A stretch of DNA of 64,000 bases from Mesorhizobium sp. M1D.F.Ca.ET.043.01.1.1 (GTDB taxonomy: Bacteria; Pseudomonadota; Alphaproteobacteria; Rhizobiales; Rhizobiaceae): positions 1,116,001 to 1,180,000 of the forward strand of contig NZ_CP034444.1 in NCBI RefSeq assembly GCF_003952385.1, written 5' to 3'. Positions 27,025-35,284 of this stretch are shown piece by piece. The translations under genes and the position numbers were made by a program. The notes under the pieces are model-generated. The model saw only the letters and a list, made by a program, of their open reading frames with translations, was not told where the DNA came from and did no database searches. The stretch's first letter is position 1; every line of letters begins with the position of its first letter.

Positions 27025-27074
27025 GCGATTCCGGACGGAAAACCGCTACACACTTTTTTCCTGGAATTGCTCTG
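27025..27074. repeat. Dispersed intergenic repeat, family A (reverse-oriented short copy)
   Basis: GATTCCGGACGGAAAACCG ... CCTGGAATTGCTCT, the complement of the first half of the copy at 4724-4819. It lies just after the DUF1254 stop. Confidence 0.75.
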
Positions 27075-27084
27075 GCGAGCAAGC

Positions 27085-27267
27085 TCAGTGATGCGGCACT
27101 GGAGGCCGCGGCGGCTTGTCCGGAGAGTCCTGGCGCCCCGCGCCGGCTTGCGGCTGCGGCTCGTAGCGGACGCCGGGGAAGATGATGACCGCGGCCGCCG
27201 TATCGGCAGCGTGATTTACTCGATTGACCGGTGCCGTTCTCGGCACAAAAGACAGGACCATGCCCAT
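27085..27267 (-). CDS. Small conserved-looking protein with IIFPGVRYE motif
   Basis: Predicted 60-residue protein starting MGMVLSFVPRTAP; an ATG at 27261 is also possible. The core AAAVIIFPGVRYEPQ resembles the IIFPGVRYE signature I recall in short rhizobial hypothetical proteins. The tail is Pro/Gln-rich. There is no signal peptide or membrane segment. It is isolated between the DUF1254 gene and the DUF2336 gene, on the opposite strand. The function is unknown. Confidence 0.5.
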   Translation of the reverse strand: MGMVLSFVPRTAPVNRVNHAADTAAAVIIFPGVRYEPQPQAGAGRQDSPDKPPRPPVPHH

Positions 27268-27377
27268 GGTTCGCGCATTCCTCTCGGTTTGACCGGAGCA
27301 CAACGCAACGCCTCCAAAGTTGATTAAGGCGGGCAGAGGGTTAACGGAGCGCTAACGGATCGCGGCTAATTTGATCT

Positions 27378-28463
27378 TTGTTCCCTGGAGACGCGGAACC
27401 GGCCCGACCGGATTGCGCGGGGCCAGTTCTGTGTCGAGTATCGGGCGTATCCTCCGTGTCTTCTTCGGATTTCAGGCACATCGCTATCCGGACCGAAGCG
27501 GGAAAAGCCGAAAGGCTTTTCCGCGCCGCCGTGTCCGCATTCTGCTCGCTGACGCGCCCCTCGCGCCGCGAGATCGCCCAGCTCGAGGATCTGACGCTGC
27601 CGCTGTTCGACGAGGTGTCGGTCGAATCGCGCCGCTATGTCGCCGCCGCGCTTTCCGAATGCGAGTATGCGCCGACCGCGCTGGTGCGGCGGCTGGCCGA
27701 GGAGCCGGTCGAGATCGCCGCGCCGCTGCTCACCCGCTCGAACGCGCTGAGCGACATCGACCTCATCGCGCTGATCGGGCGCCACGGCCTGCCGCATGCG
27801 CGCGCGATCGCGCGGCGCAAGCAGCTCAATGCGACCATCGCAGACCTGATCCGCGCGCTGGAGAAGCCGACGCTGGTCAAGACGCGACCACCGGAGACGG
27901 TCACCAAGCTCGCGCCGGTGAAACCGGAGCCCGCTTCCACGACCGAAGACCGTCGCCCGGATCCCGGCGTGGCCGAAGAGGATGCGCGACGCCGCCTGCG
28001 CTCGATGATGCGCCCCGCCGGCGAAGGTGCCACCGTCAACCTGTTCCTCGGCCAGCCGACCTATGTAAGGCTGCGCGAGACGGCGCTGACCGGCAACGCC
28101 GCCTTCTTCCAGACGGCGCTTGCCGATGCGCTCGACATCGATTTTGCCACGGCCCGCTCGGTCACCGGCCAGTCGGGCTACGCCGCACTGCTCGCGGCGC
28201 TCAAGGCGCTCGACCTCAGCGAGGACAGGGCCTTCCTGATCGCGGTCGCGGTCTGTCCGGCCGAATTCCCGCATCCGCAAGCGATCCGGCTGTTCCTCGA
28301 CCGCTACCGGCTGCTGCATCGCGAGGCGGCGCTCGACAGGGTGCGGGCCTGGAAGGCCGAGGCTCTGTCGCGGGCGATCCGCGGCAACGCCGCCGAGACG
28401 GCAAGCGCCGGGCGCCGGGCATCGAAGGCCGATGACAAGGCTGCCGGCCGCAAGGCGTCCTGA
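27378..28463 (+). CDS. DUF2336-domain protein
   Basis: Predicted cytoplasmic, mostly helical protein of up to 361 residues. Helical repeat stretches (REIAQLEDLTLPLFDEVSVE, RRYVAAALSECEYAPTALVR, ARAIARRKQLNATIADLIRA) match the DUF2336 family of alphaproteobacteria. The start is unclear: the longest frame opens with TTG at 27378, while a GTG at 27456 (VSSSDFRHIAIR) better fits where family similarity seems to begin. The function is unknown. Confidence 0.8.
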   Translation: MFPGDAEPARPDCAGPVLCRVSGVSSVSSSDFRHIAIRTEAGKAERLFRAAVSAFCSLTRPSRREIAQLEDLTLPLFDEVSVESRRYVAAALSECEYAPTALVRRLAEEPVEIAAPLLTRSNALSDIDLIALIGRHGLPHARAIARRKQLNATIADLIRALEKPTLVKTRPPETVTKLAPVKPEPASTTEDRRPDPGVAEEDARRRLRSMMRPAGEGATVNLFLGQPTYVRLRETALTGNAAFFQTALADALDIDFATARSVTGQSGYAALLAALKALDLSEDRAFLIAVAVCPAEFPHPQAIRLFLDRYRLLHREAALDRVRAWKAEALSRAIRGNAAETASAGRRASKADDKAAGRKAS

Positions 28464-28470
28464 CCGGCTT

Positions 28471-28674
28471 AAAGCGCTTCGCGCTGAAAGGATCCAGGCG
28501 ACGCGCTTTTCAAGTCTTTGTTTTGATATCGTTGTCCCAGAGCCGCAGCACACATCCGGGTGACATGCCCAAGAGTAATTCCAGGAAAAGTGTGTAACGG
28601 TTTTCCATACGGAATTGCGTAAAAACAAATACTTAGAGCGGTTCGGCGATTCTATGAATCGCTGAAAACGCTCT
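28471..28674. repeat. Mosaic intergenic repeat: GCGCTTCGCGC element plus family A copy
   Basis: First part (28471-28568): AAAGCGCTTCGCGCTGAAAG, then TTGTTTTGATATCGTTGTCC and GTGACATGC. Second part (28572-28674): a full family A copy with its AGAGCGGTT ... AACGCTCT second stem. The two modules abut, as in known rhizobial mosaic elements. The rest of the gap to 28900 holds no gene I can support. Confidence 0.75.
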
Positions 28675-28900
28675 CGGCCATGAACCCATAAATGCGGCAT
28701 GAGCAACTTTGGGTGAAAAGCGGCCAGGCCGCTTTAGGGCTGGCAGAGGGTAAAGCGGCGCCCCGGTGTCGCAAAAGTCGTCGCGTAGGGTGGACTTTTG
28801 TACCCGACATTCCGCGACAGATTTTTCGCTTGAAAATCAACGAGCCGATGTCGTCGCGAAACTCGGCATTTCCGCGACACGACAAAGTGACAAGCGCCTC

Positions 28901-28931
28901 TTGACTTAGAGCGCACTCTAACTCGTAGCTT
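28901..28931 (+). promoter_or_regulatory. MerR-type promoter with 19-bp spacer and central operator
   Basis: A -35 like TTGACT (28901-28906) and a -10 like TAGCTT (28926-28931) are 19 bp apart, the long spacer typical of MerR-controlled promoters. The spacer holds a dyad TTAGAG-CGCA-CTCTAA (28906-28921). It lies 31 nt before the MerR ATG, suggesting autoregulation. Confidence 0.65.
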
Positions 28932-28961
28932 TCTGCGCGTCGTGACGAAAGATGGGCGTTG

Positions 28962-29390
28962 ATGAAGATTGGCGAGCTGGCGAAGCGTTCGGGACTGTCT
29001 GCCTACACTATCCGTTACTATGAGCGGATCGGGCTGTTTCCCCATGCCGACAGGGACCAATCGGGCCAGCGCGACTACGACGCATCAATCCTGACCTGGA
29101 TAGAATTTCTCGATCGTCTCAAAACGACCGGGATGCCCATTCGGGAAATGCTGCGTTACGCGGCCTTGCGGGAGCGCGGCGTCGACACGGAAGCGGAGCG
29201 CAGCGCGTTGCTCGAACAGCACCGTGAGCGTGTCCGTGCGCATGTGGCCAAGCTGCAAGCCTGCCTTCTCGTCCTCGACACCAAGATTGCCGGATATGCC
29301 GGCAAGGAACAGAGGATGAAGGACTATGACGCACCAATCCCCGAACGTCGGCGAAAGCCGGCTGGAACGCGGCAAGCGGGCGCTCGCTGA
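28962..29390 (+). CDS. MerR-family transcriptional regulator
   Basis: Regulator of 142 residues. The N-terminal winged helix is MKIGELAKRSGLSAYTIRYY with YERIGLF, followed by a dimerisation coiled coil (about 80-115). No metal-binding Cys cluster is visible, so it is not a CueR/MerR-type metal sensor. The ATG at 28962 is taken; a TTG lies directly before. The 3' end overlaps the carboxymuconolactone-decarboxylase-like gene by 65 nt, so the two are co-expressed. Confidence 0.92.
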   Translation: MKIGELAKRSGLSAYTIRYYERIGLFPHADRDQSGQRDYDASILTWIEFLDRLKTTGMPIREMLRYAALRERGVDTEAERSALLEQHRERVRAHVAKLQACLLVLDTKIAGYAGKEQRMKDYDAPIPERRRKPAGTRQAGAR

Positions 29391-29745
29391 AATCGACGGC
29401 CAGGCCGGCCACAATGTCATAGCCGCCCTGGCTGACATTGCCCCCGACTTCGCAAACTACGTGTTCGAGTTCTCGTTTGGCGACATTTACAGCCGCCCCG
29501 GCCTGGATCTGCGCGCCCGTGAGATCGCGACAATCGCGGCACTGACAGCGATGGGAACCGCGACCCCGCAACTGAAAGTCCATATCGAGGCGGGACTGAA
29601 TGTCGGGCTGACCAAGGTCGAAATCACCGAAACCATCATACAGATGGCGGTTTATGCCGGCTTTCCCGCGGCGCTCAACGGGCTGTTTGCGGCCAAAGAA
29701 GTCTTCGCCACCCGGTTTCCCGTCCAAAAGGGGGAAGCGGCATGA
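29326..29745 (+). CDS. Carboxymuconolactone decarboxylase-family protein without catalytic Cys
   Basis: Protein of 139 residues. The core (LDLRAREIATIAALTAMG ... HIEAGLNVGLTKVEITETII) is the CMD fold. There is no Cys at all, so it is not an AhpD-type peroxidase with a CxxC centre and is closer to gamma-CMD-like members. The start overlaps the MerR gene and the stop overlaps a small ORF as ATGA. In other bacteria such MerR/CMD pairs respond to electrophiles or oxidants; that is inference here. Confidence 0.88.
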   Translation: MTHQSPNVGESRLERGKRALAEIDGQAGHNVIAALADIAPDFANYVFEFSFGDIYSRPGLDLRAREIATIAALTAMGTATPQLKVHIEAGLNVGLTKVEITETIIQMAVYAGFPAALNGLFAAKEVFATRFPVQKGEAA

Positions 29746-29870
29746 TGAACCTTCACTGCATTCGCGAATCCGACCACGCCTGGAAGGCTTTGGGACGGGT
29801 TCACCTGGCGGCCAATGTTCTCGCAATAGTCCAGCCTGCCCTCAGTGCGGCTGTGGCTGCGCGCACATGA
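29742..29870 (+). CDS. Possible 42-residue small protein coupled to the CMD gene
   Basis: Short frame starting at an ATG that overlaps the CMD stop (ATGATGA), with GGGGGAAG 6 nt upstream. It encodes 42 residues starting MMNLHCIRESDHAW, with an amphipathic or hydrophobic stretch near the end (AANVLAIVQPALSAAVAA). The coupling and ribosome site argue for translation; the short length and lack of a known family argue for caution. It could also be the remnant of a longer gene. Confidence 0.4.
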   Translation: MMNLHCIRESDHAWKALGRVHLAANVLAIVQPALSAAVAART

Positions 29871-29879
29871 GTCTACGGC

Positions 29880-30227
29880 CTAGTCGGTCTTCACCGAAAG
29901 AAGCTCTTCGACCGGAACAGTTCCAGCCTCGATCTCGACAACCCAGATGTCGGGGTCGAATTTCTTCTCCCGCTCCAGCCGCGCATCGAAGGCCGAGCCA
30001 TCCTCGCTTGTATCGAACTGGATGAAGAAGCGCTCCTCGGGTTTGGCCGAATCGTAGCTCGTCTGCGGCGCCGGCCCATAGAGGACCACCTCTCCCATCC
30101 GCCCGCGCGACAGCACGAAGACGGCGCCCGCCTCGGTGGCGCCGCGCTTGACCACGGCCGCGAAACCGCCGGCGCCGAAGACGCGGCGCACAAGGGCCGA
30201 TACCCAAAGGTCGGTGGTTACGCGCAT
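29880..30227 (-). CDS. DUF1491-family protein
   Basis: Small cytoplasmic protein of 115 residues typical of alphaproteobacteria. It shows LWVSALVRRVFGAGGFAAVV and the Gly-rich AVFVLSRGRMGEVVLYGPAP strand region that mark DUF1491. It lies downstream of the peptidoglycan-binding protein gene with a 70-nt gap. The function is unknown. Confidence 0.9.
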   Translation of the reverse strand: MRVTTDLWVSALVRRVFGAGGFAAVVKRGATEAGAVFVLSRGRMGEVVLYGPAPQTSYDSAKPEERFFIQFDTSEDGSAFDARLEREKKFDPDIWVVEIEAGTVPVEELLSVKTD

Positions 30228-30297
30228 GAGAGGGTTCCGAGCGACATGCGCGGTCCTTACAGCATCGGCAGCGGAACCGGAATGGCCGCAGAGGGCC

Positions 30298-31080
30298 TCA
30301 GTTCGTCAGGCCGATCTCGCGCATCTTGACGTAGACCGCTTCGTCCGGATCGCCGGTCTCGGGCAGGCCGAACAACGCCTGGAACTCTTTGATCGCGGCC
30401 TTGGTGCGGGCGCCGACGACACCGTCGAGCTGCATGTCGTCGTTGCCGAAGGCCTTGAGGCCGGCCTGGATCTTGACGATGCGGGCGTCCGGCGTTTGCG
30501 TCGCGCCATTGGCTGGGGCGGAGACCGGGATCGGCACCGGCGCGGCCGCCTGAGCCGCAGTTGCCGGTCTCGGCGCCGGATGCGGAATGGCCGCGGTCGT
30601 CTGCCGGGCGCCGAGCTGGTCGAGCAGCGCGTCGTCGATCTCGCCGGATGACGGCAGCCCGACCTTGACCTGATAGGCCTGGATGGCTCTCCGCGTGGCC
30701 GGACCTGTGAGGCCGTCAACGGTGCCGTCGTAGAAGTTGAGATCCTTCAATATGCCCTGCACCTGCTGGACGACCGGGTCGGGCTTGGGAGCCGGCTGCG
30801 CCGGCGCCTGCCGCACGATGTTGATGGTGGTCTCCGGCTCATTGGAGACGGCATGCGGGAAATTCTCGATGCTCCTGGTGGCGAAGAAGGCTCCCGTATG
30901 CGGGAAAGGCTGGTACCAGAGCGCGTTGGCCGAAACGTAGAAGAGCGTCACAAGGAAGGCGGTCGAGCCGCCGACCATAACCGGATTGCGCGACATCATC
31001 TGGCCGACCGCCACGGCGCCCTCGGCAAGGACGCCGCGCTCGGGTTCGACCACCTTAGGCCGTCTTGCGGAGCGAGCCAT
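30298..31080 (-). CDS. Membrane-anchored protein with two peptidoglycan-binding domains
   Basis: Protein of 260 residues with one membrane segment (about 32-55) followed by a periplasmic part. Two PG_binding_1 repeats are visible (VQGILKDLNFYDGTVDGLTG..., and IQAGLKAFGNDDMQLDGVVG...), separated by an Ala/Pro-rich linker. The ATG at 31080 lies inside the end of the upstream histidine kinase gene (26-nt overlap), so the two products are co-translated. The coupling suggests that wall binding and kinase signalling are linked; that is inference. Confidence 0.85.
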   Translation of the reverse strand: MARSARRPKVVEPERGVLAEGAVAVGQMMSRNPVMVGGSTAFLVTLFYVSANALWYQPFPHTGAFFATRSIENFPHAVSNEPETTINIVRQAPAQPAPKPDPVVQQVQGILKDLNFYDGTVDGLTGPATRRAIQAYQVKVGLPSSGEIDDALLDQLGARQTTAAIPHPAPRPATAAQAAAPVPIPVSAPANGATQTPDARIVKIQAGLKAFGNDDMQLDGVVGARTKAAIKEFQALFGLPETGDPDEAVYVKMREIGLTN

Positions 31081-32797
31081 TGCTGTCCCCATCTGCATCC
31101 CCCTTCGGCTTTGCAACCGGCATCGGCAGCACGCCGGACGGCGCGCCCGAGCGCCGCTTCGGTCCGTTCACCGGCAGGCTGATCGTCACCGTCGTGCCCT
31201 CGCCCGGAGCGCTCTCGATCGACATCGTGCCCTCGTGCAGCGCCACCAGGCCCTTGACCAGCGAAAGGCCGAGCCCGGTTCCCTCGAAACGGCGCGTATA
31301 GTCGTTCTGGATCTGCATGAACGGCTTGCCGAGATTGGCCATATCCTCCTCGGCGATGCCGATGCCGGTGTCGCTCACCCAGAAATGCAGCCGCGAGCCG
31401 ACGCGCTTGGCGCCGATAACCACGCTGCCGCCGTCGGGCGTGAATTTCACGGCGTTGGAAACCAGATTGATCAGGATCTGCTGCACCGCCCGGCGGTCGG
31501 CGTTGATCTCGCCGGCGTCCGGCGCGATCTGCCCACCGAGAGCGATGCTCTTGGCGTCGGCCAGCGGCCGCATCATCGAGCGGCACATATCGACGGCATC
31601 GGCGAAGCGGAACGGTTCGAGCTCCGTCGTATAGGCGCCGGCCTCGATGCGCGAGACGTCGAGGATCGAGGTGACGACGGACAGAAGATGCTGGCCGGAC
31701 TCCCTGACCAGCCCGACATATTCCTTCTGGCGCGGATCGCGGAAGGCGCCGAACATTTCGTGCAGCAGCATGTCGGAAAAGCCGATGATGGCGTTGAGCG
31801 GTGTGCGCAGCTCGTGGCTGACCACCGCCAGGAAACGGCCCTTGGCCACTTCGGCGGCAGCCGCAGCCTCCCTGGCCGAGGCAAGTTCTTCGCGCAGCAT
31901 TGCGACGTCGTCGTTCTCACGAAGCACGAAGGTGAAGATGTCCTGCTCAAGCGCGCCGCGCATCAATTCCAGGCGGAACGGGCGGAAATTGTCGGCCGCG
32001 CCGCCACCGTCGCGCGGCAGCCGGATGCGCAGGTCGAGCCGGCGCTTCGGCGCGCCCTCGCGCATGTCGGCGAGCGCGGTGAGATAGGCGACGCGGTCGG
32101 AAAGATGGACGCGCTCGAACAGGCCCGTGCCGAGCAAGAGCTCCGGCGCCAGCTTCAGAACGGAGCGCGCCTTGGCCGAAGCGTCGAGCACTTCGCCCTG
32201 GCGGCCGACGCGCAGCACGACGGCGTCGATGATCTCCTCGAGACGGTCGGCTGCAGGTTGCGCCTGGCGCGCGTTACCCGGGTTGGCGAAGGCCGCCGCG
32301 CGCGGCAAGAGCGTAAGCGCCCAGGCAAGCGGCAGCAGCCAGTGCCAAGTGGCGGTCCCGCCCGCGCCGAGCGGCAGGACCTGATCCGCGACAGGCTGCA
32401 GGAGAATGGCGGCGACGGCAGCCAGCGCACCCGAAAGGGCAGCGCGGCGCGATCCGGCGATCCACCAGGCCTCGAGCGGGAAAGCGACGGCAAGCAGCGC
32501 GACCGGCGAGGCAAGGCCACCTGCCGCGGCAATCGCGCCGGCAAGGGCGAGGCCACCCATCGCGACTGCCGCACGGCCGGCGAACGCCATGCGGCCCGTG
32601 GCGGCAACGAGAAGCGCCGCGAACCAGCACAGGCCGAAAGCGCCGAAGATCGCGGCCACGGTGACGGCCGCACCGAGGCTGGAGGTGACCAGCGTCACCG
32701 CCGCGCCCGCGGCGAGAAAGGGAGCGGCGAGCATGACACCGATGAAGCGGCGCTGGCGCAGGCGCTCGGCCTCGCCCGTGACGGTCGGATGAACCAT
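31055..32797 (-). CDS. DivJ/PleC-like multi-pass sensor histidine kinase
   Basis: Inner-membrane kinase of about 580 residues. The first 170 residues hold four to six hydrophobic segments, followed by a PAS-like region (about 190-300). The kinase core has the H-box VVSHELRTPLNAIIGFSDML with His328, the N-box NLVSNAVKFTPDG, and the G boxes SDTGIGIAEED and FEGTGLGLSLVKGL. The H-box and the topology resemble the DivJ/PleC class that controls DivK and CtrA in alphaproteobacteria. I cannot decide between DivJ and other PdhS-type kinases. The ATG at 32797 is preferred to an upstream TTG at 32860. Confidence 0.82.
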   Translation of the reverse strand: MVHPTVTGEAERLRQRRFIGVMLAAPFLAAGAAVTLVTSSLGAAVTVAAIFGAFGLCWFAALLVAATGRMAFAGRAAVAMGGLALAGAIAAAGGLASPVALLAVAFPLEAWWIAGSRRAALSGALAAVAAILLQPVADQVLPLGAGGTATWHWLLPLAWALTLLPRAAAFANPGNARQAQPAADRLEEIIDAVVLRVGRQGEVLDASAKARSVLKLAPELLLGTGLFERVHLSDRVAYLTALADMREGAPKRRLDLRIRLPRDGGGAADNFRPFRLELMRGALEQDIFTFVLRENDDVAMLREELASAREAAAAAEVAKGRFLAVVSHELRTPLNAIIGFSDMLLHEMFGAFRDPRQKEYVGLVRESGQHLLSVVTSILDVSRIEAGAYTTELEPFRFADAVDMCRSMMRPLADAKSIALGGQIAPDAGEINADRRAVQQILINLVSNAVKFTPDGGSVVIGAKRVGSRLHFWVSDTGIGIAEEDMANLGKPFMQIQNDYTRRFEGTGLGLSLVKGLVALHEGTMSIESAPGEGTTVTISLPVNGPKRRSGAPSGVLPMPVAKPKGDADGDSNGSLRKTA

Positions 32798-33329
32798 GCG
32801 TTCGCAGCCGGCGGCAACCGCGCCAGGCAGATGAACGTATCTGGCCGTAATCGAACTCAACGCACTCGTACCCGGTCGTGAAGCTGCCCTGCTTTGCAGG
32901 TGACTCTTAATTGGCTTGAAATTCGCACCCAGCGTTTAAAGAATGGATAAGGCAGGCGAGACGAGCGCTCCGCCCGCGGTAAATATTGGGACGCCGGCGT
33001 GGGAAAGCCCGTCGATCTGCCGCCATGGTAAATGGAGCGTTAGCTGCAACAGCCGCGCCAGGCTTGCCGGAAATCCCGCGCCGACGCTTCTCCCTTTCGA
33101 AATTTTCCTTTTAAAACAGAGATATAGATGGTTATCATAAAGTTAATGCAATCGATGAGATTTGAATGAAATCAATCTCGAAAACCAATCCTTTCGAATT
33201 TATCTAAAATTTGCAGAAAATTCGCGGCTTCGGCGCAAGCCGTCCTTTGCGCGGCTGTGCCACTATCCCGCCCATAAAAGAGGTCATGCCGATGGATGCA
33301 TGATCCGGTCACGGACGAGAGGCATTGAG
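32798..33329. other. Intergenic region of 532 bases, AT-rich core, no gene recognised
   Basis: The region 33107-33240 is markedly AT-rich compared with its surroundings and holds small inverted repeats (GAGATT ... AATCTC near 33157-33179). It is the divergent gap between the DivJ-like kinase and a DUF5330 gene, so it likely carries both promoters. No RNA gene or ORF is supported. Confidence 0.5.
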
Positions 33330-33713
33330 ATGGGCTTTCTGATCAGGATGGCTTTCTGGTTTTCGCTGGTGCTCCTGGCGCTGCCGCTCAGCGTCGGCCC
33401 GGACGAGGATGGCCGCGAGGCGGTCGGGCCGATCCAGGCGCTGTTTGCGGCGCGCGAGGCGGTCGGCGACATTGCCGGCATCTGCGAGCGCAAGCCGGAC
33501 GTCTGCGAGACCGGCAAATCTGCCGTGCACACCATCACCGTCCGCGCCCAGGAAACCGCCAAGATCGCCGCAGCCATGCTTGACGACCAGCAGTCCGAAA
33601 GGCCGGGAGCGAAGGTGGCGGAAACCTCCGCCGAGACCACCGGCAGCGTCGCCAAGGACATCGTCCTGCCCGCCAAGGTCAACATTCCGAAGATGCTGAC
33701 GGCGAAGAACTGA
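33330..33713 (+). CDS. DUF5330-like secreted protein
   Basis: Protein of 127 residues with an N-terminal hydrophobic signal (MGFLIRMAFWFSLVLLALPL). The body matches short rhizobial DUF5330 proteins (QALFAAREAVGDIAGICERK, PDVCETGKSAVHTI, two Cys that may pair). GAGAGG precedes the ATG. It is probably periplasmic. The function is unknown. Confidence 0.8.
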   Translation: MGFLIRMAFWFSLVLLALPLSVGPDEDGREAVGPIQALFAAREAVGDIAGICERKPDVCETGKSAVHTITVRAQETAKIAAAMLDDQQSERPGAKVAETSAETTGSVAKDIVLPAKVNIPKMLTAKN

Positions 33714-33750
33714 GATTCCTTCCAGCCGTTCGCTCGGCTGCTTTAGTTTT

Positions 33751-33775
33751 AGCGCAATTCCTGGAATTGCTCTAA
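33751..33775. repeat. Truncated family A repeat
   Basis: GCGCAATTCCTGGAATTGCTC, a palindromic stub of the family A ends, lying after the DUF5330 stop. Confidence 0.55.
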
Positions 33776-33875
33776 CGCCGCGGGCCCGTCCGACCTCTCG
33801 ACGCCCGCGGCGTCTTTCTTTTTCCGTGACGCCTTTTTCCGTGACGCGGGGGCGCCGGGTCACTATATGCGGGCA

Positions 33876-34304
33876 ATGACGACCTCGATCGAAACGATCC
33901 GCGACGACTTCTCCCTGCTCGACGAGTGGGAGGACCGCTACCGTTATGTGATCGAGCTCGGCGAGGCGCTGCCGCCGTTTCCCGAGGCCGAGCGCACACC
34001 GACCAACAAGGTGCCGGGCTGCGTCAGCCAGGTGTGGCTGACCACCGAGCAGGGAGAAGGCGTCGATCCGGTGATCAGCTTCCAAGGGGATTCGGACGCC
34101 CACATCGTGCGCGGCCTGGTCGCCATCATGCTGGCGCTGTTCTCCGGCCGGCCGGCCAGCCAGATCCAGAGCACCGACGCGGAGGTCACGCTGAAAGAGC
34201 TCGGGCTCGACGAACATCTGTCGCCGCAGCGCGCCAACGGCCTTCGCTCGATGGTCAAGCGCATCAAGCGCGACGCTGAAGCGGCCTTGAAACAGACCGC
34301 CTGA
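33876..34304 (+). CDS. sufE: SufE-family Fe-S cluster assembly sulfur acceptor
   Basis: Protein of 142 residues that accepts persulfide sulfur from the SufS desulfurase. It shows FSLLDEWEDRYRYVIELG and the active-site region NKVPGCVSQVWL with Cys49. An ATG 9 nt upstream (33867) is also possible. It stands apart from any suf operon in this window. Confidence 0.92.
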   Translation: MTTSIETIRDDFSLLDEWEDRYRYVIELGEALPPFPEAERTPTNKVPGCVSQVWLTTEQGEGVDPVISFQGDSDAHIVRGLVAIMLALFSGRPASQIQSTDAEVTLKELGLDEHLSPQRANGLRSMVKRIKRDAEAALKQTA

Positions 34305-34349
34305 CTCAACCCAGACCCGGCGACGTACCGCGTCGCCGCGGGTTCACGC

Positions 34350-34388
34350 GTTCGCGGAAACCACCGCACGCTTTTCCTGGAATTGCCT
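34350..34388. repeat. Dispersed intergenic repeat, family A (reverse, diverged)
   Basis: CGCGGAAACCACCGCACG ... TTTTCCTGGAATTGC, lying between sufE and the mucR terminator. Confidence 0.55.
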
Positions 34389-34390
34389 CA

Positions 34391-34425
34391 AAAGCAAAAC
34401 GGCGCCCTGCGGGGCGCCGTCGCTT
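34391..34425 (-). terminator. Intrinsic terminator of mucR
   Basis: On the minus strand a GC-rich stem (ACGGCGCC ... GGCGCCGT, loop CCGCAG type) is followed by TTTTGCTTTT. It lies directly after the mucR stop. Confidence 0.75.
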
Positions 34426-34443
34426 TGCCGAAGGTGCAAGCCG

Positions 34444-34872
34444 CTACCGGCGACCCTTGGGCTTACGGCCGAGGCCCATTTTCTTGGCCAGCTGCGAACG
34501 GGCCGCAGCGTAGTTTGGAGCGACCATCGGATAGTTGGCGTCCAAGCCCCACTTCTCGCGATATTCTTCCGGGGTGAGGTTGTAGTGCGTCATCAGATGG
34601 CGCTTCAGCGATTTGAACTTCTTGCCGTCTTCGAGACAGACAATGTAGTCGTCATGCACGGAGCGCTTCGGGTTGACAGCCGGCTTCTGCTTCTCGGCCG
34701 ACGGCTGCTCCGTCGCGCCGCCGACGCGGCCGAGCGCGGCATGGACGTCGGCGATCAGGTTCGGCAGTTCACCGACCGGTACCGGGTTGTTGCTGACATA
34801 GGCCGCTACGACATCGGCGGTCAGTTCGATTAGCGCGTCGCCATTCCTTGAAGGTGTTTCCACGATATCCAT
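34444..34872 (-). CDS. mucR: MucR/Ros-family transcriptional regulator
   Basis: Global regulator of 142 residues controlling exopolysaccharide, motility and symbiosis or virulence genes in rhizobia and brucellae. The N-terminal oligomerisation half is followed by the zinc-finger-like domain [20 protein letters not shown] with ligands Cys79, Asp82 (in place of the second Cys), His92 and His96. The Cys-to-Asp form is known in MucR homologues. The basic tail ([13 protein letters not shown]) contacts DNA. The gene has its own long AT-rich leader and a terminator, as expected for an autoregulated monocistronic unit. Confidence 0.92.
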   Translation of the reverse strand: MDIVETPSRNGDALIELTADVVAAYVSNNPVPVGELPNLIADVHAALGRVGGATEQPSAEKQKPAVNPKRSVHDDYIVCLEDGKKFKSLKRHLMTHYNLTPEEYREKWGLDANYPMVAPNYAAARSQLAKKMGLGRKPKGRR

Positions 34873-35284
34873 TGTGCTCAGGCCCCAACGAGAGTTTGTT
34901 TCTAGACTACGCCCTTTTCTGGATCGGGCATCGCGCGAATTTCATGCAGGCAAGCCCTGCGATTCGCGTCGCCTTGTCTTAATGACGCTGTGCTGTAAGT
35001 AAGTCAATTCACCTATTGAGTTATATTCGGCGATATTCATCAAATATTGCTGATTCAGCTTCAAAATTTCGTTCGCCGTGTAACTTAGCGAGATTTTTCT
35101 GGTCGGACCAGCGCAGCCTGACGTGGCGTCAAGAATGCTTTTACACCTCAGGTGGCGCTGAACAAGGTTCTCAATGCTTGACTAATGCTTGGGTAGCCTG
35201 GGAAGTGAGGACGAAGAACCCTGCGGACCACAGGCCGCGGACATTCGTCGCCCGGTCAACAACCAAGCAGCCTCGACGAACCTC
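34873..35284 (-). promoter_or_regulatory. Long AT-rich upstream region of mucR, no gene
   Basis: 412 bases without a credible gene; the part 34970-35100 is distinctly AT-rich with many TA steps (for example TTATATTCGGCGATATTC). MucR-type proteins bind AT-rich DNA containing T-A steps and repress their own promoters, so this is the likely mucR promoter and operator. Confidence 0.5.

Noticed and set aside
28692..28904. Short plus-strand frame before the MerR gene
   Set aside because: No ribosome site and no recognisable motif; the region overlaps repeats and the MerR promoter.
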